Positions 10,299 through 18,763 of a stretch of 64,000 nucleotides of DNA are shown in pieces. The notes beneath the pieces are model-generated. The model was not told the DNA's origin. It saw only the letters and a program-made list of their open reading frames with translations, and made no database searches. Positions within the stretch are counted from its first letter, which is position 1. Each line of letters begins with the position of its first letter. The stretch covers positions 1 through 64,000 of the forward strand of contig DWZD01000054.1 in assembly GCA_019118345.1 (NCBI GenBank), read 5' to 3'. Origin of the DNA: Candidatus Desulfovibrio intestinavium. Its GTDB lineage: Bacteria; Desulfobacterota; Desulfovibrionia; Desulfovibrionales; Desulfovibrionaceae. Made by a program: the position numbers and the translations under genes.

Positions 10299-12038
10299 CT
10301 ACCGCCGGAATGCCCGGTACCTGCTCTCAATGCAGTCCTGCGGCGCATTCTGCATCCAATAGCGACCGTGCGACGAGGGGCGAGCGTTATCACGGTGGAC
10401 GACGCTCCCCACCACGGACTTCTTTTCCATGTCAAAAATGGCGAAGCGGTCGTGCAGATGCAACACCAGGTAGCGTCCGTCGCCCGAAGCCGAGACCGAG
10501 TCGCACCATGCCGGCTGGGGCGGCAGGTTGAAGGGCTTTTTCAGAAATTCCGGGTCATTGAAATCGGCATTGTCATAGAAGGGGTCGTCAGCGATCTTGT
10601 GGCAATGCCAAAGGCGCATCTCCCGGGCGTCGATGATTTCCAGCTTGTTCTGATTGGTGGCCGCAATGTAGGGCGCGCCGTTCCAGGCAAAGACGCAGTG
10701 CTGGGTCGTGCGGATAAAGCCGGGATGGGTATAGGTGCCTTCCATGACGGTTTCTCCGTCCAGAATGCGCATCTTGTGCAGCGTGCCCGGCTGGAAGCAG
10801 AGCACGCCGTCGGCATGGGGCATGAGACTGTGCGTGGACACATAGAATACATGCGGATCAAAGGGATCGAGTTCAAAATGGGCCGGAATGGGATACGGTA
10901 TTTCCGTGAACCAGACCTTGCCCGTATGCAGATCGAGGGTGGCCATGCTGTCCAGCACCACGGTCTCCTGCAAGTTGCGCATGATGTCTTCCTGCTTCAG
11001 CTGTCTGGGATCGCCGCCCGGACGCAGCATGCGCATGGGGGCGAAGACCATGTAGCGTCCGTCGCCCGAAATGGTGCACTGATGGATGCGATCCTGAAAA
11101 TCGAACTCGTGCAGGATATCGGCCCGCATGGTGTCCAGATCCAGTCGTCCCACCTGACAATGCACACGGTTGCTGCCGTCCCGCATGCCTGCAATGGCGT
11201 CCGCCACAGGCCAGCGGACAAAGAGAAAGCTGTCCCGCTCGCCGTCAAAGTCGCCTGTGGCCACATAGTCCCACAAACCGTCCTCGGGCGGCAGATCGTG
11301 CCAGCGGGTCAGCTCGCCGGTTTCGGTATTCAGGATGTCCAGCCAGAACCAGTTGTAGCGCACGCCCATGAGCCAGCGCCGCGAAGGCGAGAGCTGCGTC
11401 ACATGAACGCTGCGCTTCCAGAGCAGATAGCTCAGATGGGACATGCGCATGGGCAACGCATCCTGCGGGACGACCGTGCTCAGTTCCTTGAGGGAAAGCG
11501 GGCAGGCCGGGGACGGCATATGCCATGTCACATATTCCTGATTCTGGAAGTCGGCCATTTCAAAGACGCTTTCTCCCCCGGGGCCGCCCGCCTGATAGGC
11601 GTTGGTGACAAGGGCGGGAATCTGCGGGGTGCCGCGTTCAAGAAAAAACGGCGTGATCCGTTTTTCCGCCCGCAGGGGGGCAGACGCATTGCCGGCATGA
11701 AAAAGGCCGTGCAGCAGGCGGGAAACCAGACGGATTTCCGCCGGGCTGTCGTCCAGAAGCGTATTGAGCACGTCCACGGGTTTGGTGTGGGCGATCAGAA
11801 TGTTCGCACCCGCCAGCAGGCCCTGTGCCCGGGCCTCTTCCACGGTCAGGACGGGCAGGCCAAAATGCTGCCTGTGGGTCGCCGTGGGCTGCTTCAGGAA
11901 AAAATCCACCGTGATGGACGGATGTCTGGTCTGGATGTGTTCCATCAGGGCCGTGCCGTCCTTGTCGGTTCCGAAGATGATGACCCGCTTGTTGTCAAAT
12001 TCGGGCAGCTCATTCCAGGTCATGGTATCAATGCTCAT
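10299..12038 (-). CDS. Protein with N-terminal Rossmann-like domain and beta-propeller-like C terminus, unknown function
   Basis: This is the last gene of the glycan block; its 579-residue product has no family that I recognise. Residues 12-90 resemble a nucleotide- or sugar-nucleotide-binding Rossmann unit (RVIIFGTDKDGTALMEHI, then GLPVLTVEEA). The rest has repeated strand-turn segments such as CTISGDGRYMVFAPM and VSASGDGRYLVLHLHD that look like beta-propeller blades. No signal peptide or catalytic signature is evident. ATG at 12038 has AGGAG upstream and overlaps the preceding gene's stop by 11 bases, so translation is probably coupled. A related Rossmann-like unit ends the radical SAM protein of the same block. 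Confidence 0.7.
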   Translation of the reverse strand: MSIDTMTWNELPEFDNKRVIIFGTDKDGTALMEHIQTRHPSITVDFFLKQPTATHRQHFGLPVLTVEEARAQGLLAGANILIAHTKPVDVLNTLLDDSPAEIRLVSRLLHGLFHAGNASAPLRAEKRITPFFLERGTPQIPALVTNAYQAGGPGGESVFEMADFQNQEYVTWHMPSPACPLSLKELSTVVPQDALPMRMSHLSYLLWKRSVHVTQLSPSRRWLMGVRYNWFWLDILNTETGELTRWHDLPPEDGLWDYVATGDFDGERDSFLFVRWPVADAIAGMRDGSNRVHCQVGRLDLDTMRADILHEFDFQDRIHQCTISGDGRYMVFAPMRMLRPGGDPRQLKQEDIMRNLQETVVLDSMATLDLHTGKVWFTEIPYPIPAHFELDPFDPHVFYVSTHSLMPHADGVLCFQPGTLHKMRILDGETVMEGTYTHPGFIRTTQHCVFAWNGAPYIAATNQNKLEIIDAREMRLWHCHKIADDPFYDNADFNDPEFLKKPFNLPPQPAWCDSVSASGDGRYLVLHLHDRFAIFDMEKKSVVGSVVHRDNARPSSHGRYWMQNAPQDCIESRYRAFRR

Positions 12039-12528
12039 GAGGGACTCCTGTCGGCTTGGGGGTATACATTGCCGTATCAGAGGAAATGAGATGGCTGGTG
12101 CCGTAGGGAAAGATGTTCGGGATGGACTGCGCCGCGGCAACAAGTGCGGCGTGGGCGCCCAGGGCGTAAAAGCGGCTCACTGCCTGCGGCGGGGCCTCCC
12201 GGCAGTCGGCAATGAAGGGATAGTTCCAACGGCGGCACTGTTGCGCGAGGAGAGCCAGCCGGGGCCAGGGCAGACGCGGCGAGCACAGGATGCCGTCAAC
12301 ACCCGAACGGATGGCGTCTTCCATGTCCGCGCCGCCGTCCATGTCCAGCACCAAACTTCGGGCGGGCAGGCACATGGCCCCGGCAGCCGCGGCAAGAAAA
12401 TTCAGGCCGATGACAGCCACGGGCAGCGCCGTGGCCAGTGCGGGAACGCCTGCCCGGCAATCCAGCCAGAGCGTTTCGTTCCCTTGGGGAAAAAGACGGG
12501 CAAGGCGGCGTTGCAGGGCCTGACTCAT
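12028..12528 (-). CDS. Small protein of unknown function in the glycan block
   Basis: The 166-residue product has no recognisable family. It begins MSQALQRRLARLF, has hydrophobic stretches around residues 28-55 that look like buried alpha/beta strands (VAVIGLNFLAAAAGAM, SLVLDMDG), and contains DGILCSPRLPWPRLALLAQ. It could be a truncated alpha/beta enzyme. ATG at 12528 has GAGG upstream. It begins 11 bases after the RidA-like gene and overlaps the next gene by 11 bases, so it is an integral member of the operon. Confidence 0.6.
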   Translation of the reverse strand: MSQALQRRLARLFPQGNETLWLDCRAGVPALATALPVAVIGLNFLAAAAGAMCLPARSLVLDMDGGADMEDAIRSGVDGILCSPRLPWPRLALLAQQCRRWNYPFIADCREAPPQAVSRFYALGAHAALVAAAQSIPNIFPYGTSHLISSDTAMYTPKPTGVPHEH

Positions 12529-12539
12529 GGCATTTCCCT

Positions 12540-13619
12540 CTACAAAAAAGGCGGAAAGGCTGACTGGCACGGGGCAATGGCTTCCCCCTCGATTTCCACA
12601 AGCCAGTCCGGGCGGCAAACCGGGCCGTGCGTGATATTGACGGCGCAGTTCGCCGGCAACAGGCTTTTGACCAGCGGGGCAATGCGCGGGCAGTCGTGAC
12701 TGTCGCGCAGGTAGATGGTGGCGGCTTGCAAATGCTGAAGCGACATTGCGCCTTCATGCAAGAGCGCTGCCACATTCTCCACGGCCCGCTCGAACTGGCG
12801 GACGACATCCCCCTTGTGCAGGACATGCCCTTCATGATCGATACTGGCCGTGCCCGAGATGCGGCCATGCATCCGATCGCCATAGAGGATACGTGTGCCC
12901 CGTTCAAAGTTGACGCCGTAGACATGGGTCGGGGACAGATGATCCGTCGCCTTGAGGTAGGTGATTTGCTCAGGCTGCAGTCCGAGCTGGGCATAACCGT
13001 GCAGCCAGACCAGGGTATGCGGTTGCGGGGCGCAGGCCTCAATGCCGGTACTGGCAATGAAGTGCGTTTGCGGGCCAAGGCCGCAGGCTTCATATTGCGA
13101 GACGCGGCTCTTGATCATTCCCGCATAATTGTTGTCCACATCGCGGACATAATACCAGGTGCGAATGACGTGATCGCGCAGGGTCATGCCGTGACGCCGC
13201 AGCTTGTCCCGCAACGCGGCGATGACGGCATCGGACTGCGAACAGGAGTCGGACGGCGCCGGGGGATGATCCAGCGTCCAGAGCGAACGGTATGCCCCGT
13301 GCTGCACGAGCAGGGAACCGTCCTGTTCAAGGCGTTTTTGCGCATCCCTGATGCAGTAGGCCTGCAGGGAGATGTATGCGGAATCCAGCGGCGTCTGCCC
13401 GATGAGCACCCGTTGGCAGGGCGTGGTGTCGGGCCAGATGGACGGCAGAAGCCGGGCATGCGTATAGACGTCGCTGCAAAACAGACGCATGAAGACCATG
13501 TCTGACGGGCAAAACGCTTTTTCGGCCAGTGCCCTGAGCACATTTTCCCGCAATTGCCGTATGGCGGCTTCCGGTGAGGTTGCTGTGGGCGCATGGCAGG
13601 AAAAATACAATTCTTTCAT
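12540..13619 (-). CDS. Tandem RidA/YjgF-fold protein, chorismatase (FkbO/Hyg5/XanB2)-like
   Basis: The 359-residue protein has a weak N-terminal and a clear C-terminal YjgF/Rid domain. The C-terminal part shows GTASIDHEGHVLHKGDVV, then RAVENVAALLHEG, and ends with a Rid-like VCRPDWLVEIEGEAIA. The central segment RTWYYVRDVDNNYAGM and IASTGIEA matches the layout of chorismatase-type proteins, which cleave chorismate to hydroxybenzoates or a dihydroxy-cyclohexadiene acid. Its place among radical SAM and methyltransferase genes suggests it makes or modifies an aromatic or imine-type precursor for a glycan decoration; that is inference. A plain imine deaminase is the main alternative. The ATG follows an intergenic stretch of 73 bases. 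Confidence 0.65.
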   Translation of the reverse strand: MKELYFSCHAPTATSPEAAIRQLRENVLRALAEKAFCPSDMVFMRLFCSDVYTHARLLPSIWPDTTPCQRVLIGQTPLDSAYISLQAYCIRDAQKRLEQDGSLLVQHGAYRSLWTLDHPPAPSDSCSQSDAVIAALRDKLRRHGMTLRDHVIRTWYYVRDVDNNYAGMIKSRVSQYEACGLGPQTHFIASTGIEACAPQPHTLVWLHGYAQLGLQPEQITYLKATDHLSPTHVYGVNFERGTRILYGDRMHGRISGTASIDHEGHVLHKGDVVRQFERAVENVAALLHEGAMSLQHLQAATIYLRDSHDCPRIAPLVKSLLPANCAVNITHGPVCRPDWLVEIEGEAIAPCQSAFPPFL

Positions 13620-13692
13620 ACGAATGTCCTGTGAAGATCGATGACGTCATGTTGGCGATCAGCGTTTTGCCACAAGAATGTCCTGTCCAGGG

Positions 13693-15270
13693 CTAGCTGT
13701 CCATCCGGAGTGCTGGCGAGGTTTCCGGCTTGCGCAACATGAGATTGATGAAGTCCTTTTCCAGATCTTCCCGGGGATAGCGCCCCAGCTTGTCCGCAAA
13801 GCATTCATAAAAGTCCTGATCAAATGGCAGGGTGGAATAGGTACATTTGACGATCTCAAAGCCCAGCCGACGCACCTTGTCCAGATAGTGCAGGTGCGTG
13901 AGCTTGTTGACCCAGGCTGGTGTGACGCCCTGACGACCGTCCCGATCCCGGTAAAAACGGCTGAACACGGCATCCTCGAACAGCAGATGCGGCCAGGGGA
14001 AGAACACTTCCCGGTAGCGGTGCGAAGCTCTGGGGCCACGATAGAGATTGATCGTAATGTACATCTGCCCCCCGGCTTTGAGCAAAGCGTACATGGCCTC
14101 CAGCATGACCAGAGGCTGCTGCACATGTTCAAGCACGGCAAACGAAAAGATGTAATCGAAACTTTCCGGAGCAAGGGGGCTGTGCTCGGTCAAATCCACT
14201 TCCACAAGGCGCACGGCTTCGCTTTGGCGTTCGGGCCATTCGGGGTAGTTATTGGCGTCCACGCCGGTAACGCGGCAGCGGCAACGCTCTGCCAAACGGA
14301 CAGCTGTTTCGCCGCGACCGCAGCCGACTTCCAGAACCTCGGCGCCTTCCATGCAGCCGAAGAGTTTTTCCAGATAAGCAATGCGCTTGTCAGCCTGTGC
14401 AAAAAGGCTTTGCGGGGTAAGCTCGCGTGGCTGGGGAACGAGAGGCTTGTCACGATAGAGTTCATTGAGCGTGTTGAACAGATAGCGGTCATAGACGAAA
14501 GGCGCCCACAGGCCCTTGGCTGCCAACTTTTGCGCCAGTGCGTTTTGCGCCGCAGGCCGTTCTTTTTCGCGCAGATAGAGGGCGATGTCGTCCTTGCCCC
14601 GCAATTCCGCCACCTTGGTGGCTCGCTTGCCGGCAAGGGCTTTTTGCTGCAGCTGGATAATGCCCTTTTCGGCCAGCGCCAGAAGCCGCGACGGGGAAGG
14701 CGCCTGCCGGGGGGCGGCGAGGTCGCCCACGCACCGCAGGTAGGCATCTTCCACCTCCATTTGCCGAATGGAAAAATGCCTGCCGATCTTGGCGGCAAAA
14801 TTGTCCGGCAAAAAGACCTGTTCATGATCCGGATGCGGGTGCAGGCCCAAGGGCACGGTGATGACCACCCTGCCGCCGTCGGTCAGCAGCTGCGCCATAT
14901 GCGCAAGATGTTGATCCAACAGGTTGTCCGGCAAATGTTCCAGATATTCGCCCACCAAGATGGTGTCGAAGGGCTGAGCGGGCTGGTAGGCCAGAAAATC
15001 GCCGCACAGGAGTTCGATGTTGTTCTGCGCTTCCGGGGCGGCATTTTTCAGGTTTTCCCGCGCCCAGGCAATGGCCTCGGCATCCAGATCGATGCCGGTG
15101 ACCCGAATGCCCTGATGGCCCAGAAGCCACGGCACCAGACCTTGCGAGCAGCCCACATCGAGTACCCGGCCCCTGGCTTGCCCGCACAACCAGTTGGCGC
15201 GGCGGCGCGTGGCCTCCTGACTGTATTCATTGAGGCGCTGTCCCAGAAAAACCTCGAAACTGCGATCCAT
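13693..15270 (-). CDS. Tandem two-domain SAM-dependent methyltransferase
   Basis: The 525-residue protein contains two class I methyltransferase domains. The first has motif I VLDVGCSQG (residues 36-44), an acidic loop VTGIDLD and FDTILVGEYLEHL. The second, from about residue 300, has VLEVGCGRGETAVRL, VTGVDANNY and FDYIFSFAVLEHVQQP. A charged helical linker joins them. Both SAM-binding loops look intact, so two methyl transfers, or one active plus one regulatory domain, are possible. Substrates are probably sugars or lipid-linked intermediates, judging by context. ATG at 15270 has AGGA upstream. Confidence 0.8.
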   Translation of the reverse strand: MDRSFEVFLGQRLNEYSQEATRRRANWLCGQARGRVLDVGCSQGLVPWLLGHQGIRVTGIDLDAEAIAWARENLKNAAPEAQNNIELLCGDFLAYQPAQPFDTILVGEYLEHLPDNLLDQHLAHMAQLLTDGGRVVITVPLGLHPHPDHEQVFLPDNFAAKIGRHFSIRQMEVEDAYLRCVGDLAAPRQAPSPSRLLALAEKGIIQLQQKALAGKRATKVAELRGKDDIALYLREKERPAAQNALAQKLAAKGLWAPFVYDRYLFNTLNELYRDKPLVPQPRELTPQSLFAQADKRIAYLEKLFGCMEGAEVLEVGCGRGETAVRLAERCRCRVTGVDANNYPEWPERQSEAVRLVEVDLTEHSPLAPESFDYIFSFAVLEHVQQPLVMLEAMYALLKAGGQMYITINLYRGPRASHRYREVFFPWPHLLFEDAVFSRFYRDRDGRQGVTPAWVNKLTHLHYLDKVRRLGFEIVKCTYSTLPFDQDFYECFADKLGRYPREDLEKDFINLMLRKPETSPALRMDS

Positions 15271-15336
15271 ATGCTTATCCTGTCTGCTGTGCGGGCATAC
15301 GCCGATGTTGAGATACGCAGCGGCCTTGCCGCTTGA

Positions 15337-17142
15337 TTAAAGGACTCGGCTGCACGAGTGAATATGGTCAAATGCCATGCCGTAGCGACGCAGCAATGTC
15401 CTTTTCACGGCCATCGGATGCCTCAGAAAGACCATCACATTATGGTCTTTGCCCTTGTCGTTCATAAAGAAATCTTCCGCAGCCATCACGGGGATGCCGT
15501 CCCTATGCGTCACGGAGGGAAGAAACGCCCTGTCCACAAGTATGGCCTGCGGCTTGAGAGCCGCAAAGAACTCCCGATTTTTCGCGTAACAGTCGCCTGC
15601 GCCGTAAAAGATCCAAGGTTCGCTTGCCGTATTCTGGATAAGTTTTTGGTAATGGGCAACCTGCTTTTCCCGCAGTTTTTGCTGGAGCGTGCTTTCCAGC
15701 ATGGCGGTGGGGCGCGTTCTCTCTGTTGCGGACATGAAGGGCGCAGTGATGTCGGCAAATTCTTCCGGCGCAAAGAAACGACAATATTCCATCAGGATGG
15801 CGCGAAAATGCCATTCTTTCGCAGGCATGGGATGACTGATCACACGTGGCCAGCGTGAGATGATGGGGCTTCCCGGATGGGGTCTGAGACGGATGTTGCT
15901 GACAATGAGCGCATCGGGTTGCTCGAGCGATACCGGCAGCTTGCGGATGAGATCGCAGGATTGCTCCAAATCCTCCCAGCTTTCGTAGCAGTTGCCGCCG
16001 ATGAACTGCGCTCTGATCCTGACAAAGTTTCTAAAGAGGCGCCACGCATAGGTGAGCATCACCTCAAAGTGCGGCTGCCTGTCATAACAACTTTGCAGCA
16101 GATCGGGGGAGCCTGTCTGAAAGCCGATGCTTGTCCACTCCAGCCCGGCATCAATGGCCAAATCCAGAAGCTCGGGATGCTCGACCATCTGTTCATAGGC
16201 AAAATAGGCAAAAAAGTTCTTGCGGATATGCGTCTTGTACAGCTTGAGGAACTTTTCCGTCTTTTCCCTGGGCAGGCTCCAATATTCATCGCAGAAAACG
16301 ACGGTTTTCACGGCGTCCGGCAGGTTGCGGCATTCCTCGATGACGCTTTCCATGTCCCGGTTGCGACGGGGAAAGGCCTTTTTGCCTTCATTGCGGTAGA
16401 GCGTTTTCCAGTGCCCGCCGGAACAATAGGTACACTTGCCCGGGCAGCCTCGGCCCAAAAAGGTATGGTAGGCGCTAGAATGCAACACGGGATCCTCGTG
16501 CCGGTGATATTGCCCGTCCTGAATCCAGGTGAAGTAGGCATCGCCGGAAAGCGGGGCCGGGTAGCAGGACAAATCCCTTTGCTGATCTCGCAGAGGGTTG
16601 ACATGTCCGCCATGTACGACGCTCCAGGAAGTGTTGGCAATGCCGTGCATCTTTTCGACCTCTCCCTGCGCAAGGCATTGCGCCAGCTCAAGAATGGCCT
16701 CTTCGCCGTCGCCGCGTATCACCGCGTCAAAACCACCGGCAAGGTACAAGTCCGGTTCAAGGGTCGGGCCATAGCCGCCGGCGATGAGCAGCGCCTCAGG
16801 CGCGGCTTCTTTGAAGGTGCGGATGATGGGTTCGATAAGAAAGTTGTTGGTAGAACGGGCGCTGAAGCCCAGAATTTTGGGTTGCTCCATTTTGATGGTC
16901 TGTGCCAAGGCGTCCCAGTCCGCCTCCTCAAGCGGATGGTGCATGGCTTTGTGTTCGCCAAGTCGACCAGTATAGTACTGGTAGCCTATGAAGGTTTCCT
17001 GCGGAGAGGCAACATGGGTGGGCACGTTGTCATCAAGAAGGATGCAATGCGTTGAAATGCCATGCTGCCATAACCACGAAGCCAAGGCGCGGGTGCCCAG
17101 GTAGTCAAATTCATAGGCATTGACAAAGACAACGGAACTCAT
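15337..17142 (-). CDS. B12-binding radical SAM protein with C-terminal Rossmann-like extension
   Basis: The 601-residue protein has an N-terminal cobalamin-binding-like Rossmann domain (about residues 1-160, including ILGFSARSTNN and LIAGGYGPTLEPDLYL). A radical SAM core follows with CPGKCTYC (CxxxCxxC, about residues 233-240), which ligates the 4Fe-4S cluster. Enzymes of this class methylate unactivated carbon or phosphorus or rearrange carbon skeletons. The last 110 residues (WIFYGAGDCYAKNREFFAAL, then DGIPVMAAEDFF) look like an added nucleotide-binding unit, similar in outline to the N terminus of the 10299-12038 product. AAGGTGG precedes the ATG. The gene sits 14 bases after wecB. Confidence 0.82.
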   Translation of the reverse strand: MSSVVFVNAYEFDYLGTRALASWLWQHGISTHCILLDDNVPTHVASPQETFIGYQYYTGRLGEHKAMHHPLEEADWDALAQTIKMEQPKILGFSARSTNNFLIEPIIRTFKEAAPEALLIAGGYGPTLEPDLYLAGGFDAVIRGDGEEAILELAQCLAQGEVEKMHGIANTSWSVVHGGHVNPLRDQQRDLSCYPAPLSGDAYFTWIQDGQYHRHEDPVLHSSAYHTFLGRGCPGKCTYCSGGHWKTLYRNEGKKAFPRRNRDMESVIEECRNLPDAVKTVVFCDEYWSLPREKTEKFLKLYKTHIRKNFFAYFAYEQMVEHPELLDLAIDAGLEWTSIGFQTGSPDLLQSCYDRQPHFEVMLTYAWRLFRNFVRIRAQFIGGNCYESWEDLEQSCDLIRKLPVSLEQPDALIVSNIRLRPHPGSPIISRWPRVISHPMPAKEWHFRAILMEYCRFFAPEEFADITAPFMSATERTRPTAMLESTLQQKLREKQVAHYQKLIQNTASEPWIFYGAGDCYAKNREFFAALKPQAILVDRAFLPSVTHRDGIPVMAAEDFFMNDKGKDHNVMVFLRHPMAVKRTLLRRYGMAFDHIHSCSRVL

Positions 17143-17156
17143 GGTGTGCCACCTTT

Positions 17157-18266
17157 TTACATAGAGTAGAATTTTGCCAGCAATGTTGCAATGCGCCGGG
17201 AGGCCATGCCGTCGCCGTAAGGGTTGGCAGGGGGGCGGCAGCGGTTGCGGGGGCTGTCCAGCACGGCCCGCGCCTCAGCAATGATGGTTTCCGTATCGGC
17301 ACCCACCAGTTTGGCCAGCCCCCGTTCCACGCCTTCGCGGCGTTCGGTTTCGTAGCGCAGCACAAGCAGCGGCAGGCCGAAACTGGGGGCTTCCTCCTGA
17401 ATGCCGCCGCTGTCGCTCAAGGCCAGCACGGCATGCCGCATGGCGTAGACCATCTCGGGATAACTCAGCGGCTGCGTGAGGATGACATTGGCCTGCCCGG
17501 AAAGGGCGGCCCGTACCGCTTCGCCCACATTGGGGTTGGGATGCACCGGCAGAAGAAAGCGGCAGGCCGGGAACTGTCCGCTCAAGGCGCGCACGGCACG
17601 CAGAATCCGGCCCAGGCGAGGGCCGTGGTTCTCGCGGCGATGCACGGTGACCAGCACCAGCGGCCCTGTTCCGCCCAGCAGCTGTTCAAGGCGTTGCCGT
17701 GCGGCGTCAAGGGCGGTTTCGGTCAGGCTGTCCAGGGCGTCAATGACCGTATTGCCGGTGACATGAATGCTGTCCGCCGCAATGTTTTCGGCCAGGAGAG
17801 CCTTCCGTGCCGCTTCGGTAGGGGCAAAATGCAGGGCGGCAATGCGGGCCAGCATCTGCCGCAGGGCCTCTTCGGGGAAGGGTTCGCCCAGATCTCGCGA
17901 GCGCAGCCCCGCCTCCACATGAAAGACGGGCAGGCGACGGTAAAAGGCGGCCAGTGCGCCGCAAAAGGCACTCATGGTGTCGCCCTGCACAATGACGCCG
18001 TCCGGCGCGGCGCTGGCCAGAAAATCGTCCAGGGCACGCAGCAGCCTGCCCTGCAGGGCCGCCAGTCCCTGATTGGCCCGCATGACATCCAGCTTTGCGG
18101 CTGCCTTGATGCCGAAATACGCCAGGGTTTCGCCGCAGAGCTGCTCATGCTGGCCGGTATTGCAGACAACGGGCGACAATGCCGACTGGCGGGCAAGCGT
18201 CTGAACAAGCGGAGCCAGCTTGATGGCTTCCGGGCGTGTGCCGACGATGATGGCAATTTTTGTCAT
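17157..18266 (-). CDS. wecB: UDP-N-acetylglucosamine 2-epimerase (non-hydrolysing)
   Basis: The enzyme interconverts UDP-GlcNAc and UDP-ManNAc in the cytoplasm for surface glycan synthesis. The 369-residue protein has the N-terminal IAIIVGTRPEAIKLAPL, the HVEAGLRS loop, VTVHRRENHGPRL and the UDP-binding SDSGGIQEEAP. ATG at 18266 is chosen because it gives the standard family N terminus; a longer frame upstream has no ribosome site. WecC is encoded about 12 kb upstream in the same block, so UDP-ManNAcA is a likely building block. The gene follows an AT-rich gap and may have its own promoter. Confidence 0.95.
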   Translation of the reverse strand: MTKIAIIVGTRPEAIKLAPLVQTLARQSALSPVVCNTGQHEQLCGETLAYFGIKAAAKLDVMRANQGLAALQGRLLRALDDFLASAAPDGVIVQGDTMSAFCGALAAFYRRLPVFHVEAGLRSRDLGEPFPEEALRQMLARIAALHFAPTEAARKALLAENIAADSIHVTGNTVIDALDSLTETALDAARQRLEQLLGGTGPLVLVTVHRRENHGPRLGRILRAVRALSGQFPACRFLLPVHPNPNVGEAVRAALSGQANVILTQPLSYPEMVYAMRHAVLALSDSGGIQEEAPSFGLPLLVLRYETERREGVERGLAKLVGADTETIIAEARAVLDSPRNRCRPPANPYGDGMASRRIATLLAKFYSM

Positions 18267-18763
18267 ATGCAGTACCTGTTGGCGGCCGTAATGGAACGGT
18301 TGGATCGGCTGGCATGAGCTGCACAGCGTTTTGGGGCTGCTTCCGTTGTCTGGACTTGCTGATGCCTCATGCGTTTGGCAGGGCTGCATCCGGCCGGCAT
18401 ACGCACTGATTCAGCGGGCTGAGGCCAGCATCAGCTGAATGCAAGAAACTTTGCCCTCGTGATCACTAACCGCCTCAACCTTCTGGAAGACGTCCTTTTA
18501 CCGCAGGGGTGAAGCTGAGTTATACAGTTCGGTTGTAATTGTCCACAAAGTCAACATTGTTTCCTGGCTTCATTCGGATATTTGCGCATGCCAGAAAGTG
18601 GATTCATGGCTTTTCAGGAAACGACAGAATGCCATCTTGTTCCGGAAAAGAATCGTTTTCAGCATGACGCTTACAAGGGATATGTACATCTTTCTGCTAT
18701 TATGGCATGATCTTCATTTTTGTAAAAGACTCGTTGTACAGAACTTTCCCTTCTGCGTTGTGG
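18267..18763 (-). promoter_or_regulatory. AT-rich gap inside the glycan block with a candidate promoter for wecB
   Basis: No gene of convincing length lies in these 497 bases, which are visibly richer in A and T than the flanks. On the minus strand TTGTGG (18548-18543) and TATAAC (18524-18519) are 18 bases apart, and TTGACT overlaps the left side. This is a weak sigma-70 match that could give wecB and its followers independent expression. I see no terminator or tRNA here. Confidence 0.3.
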
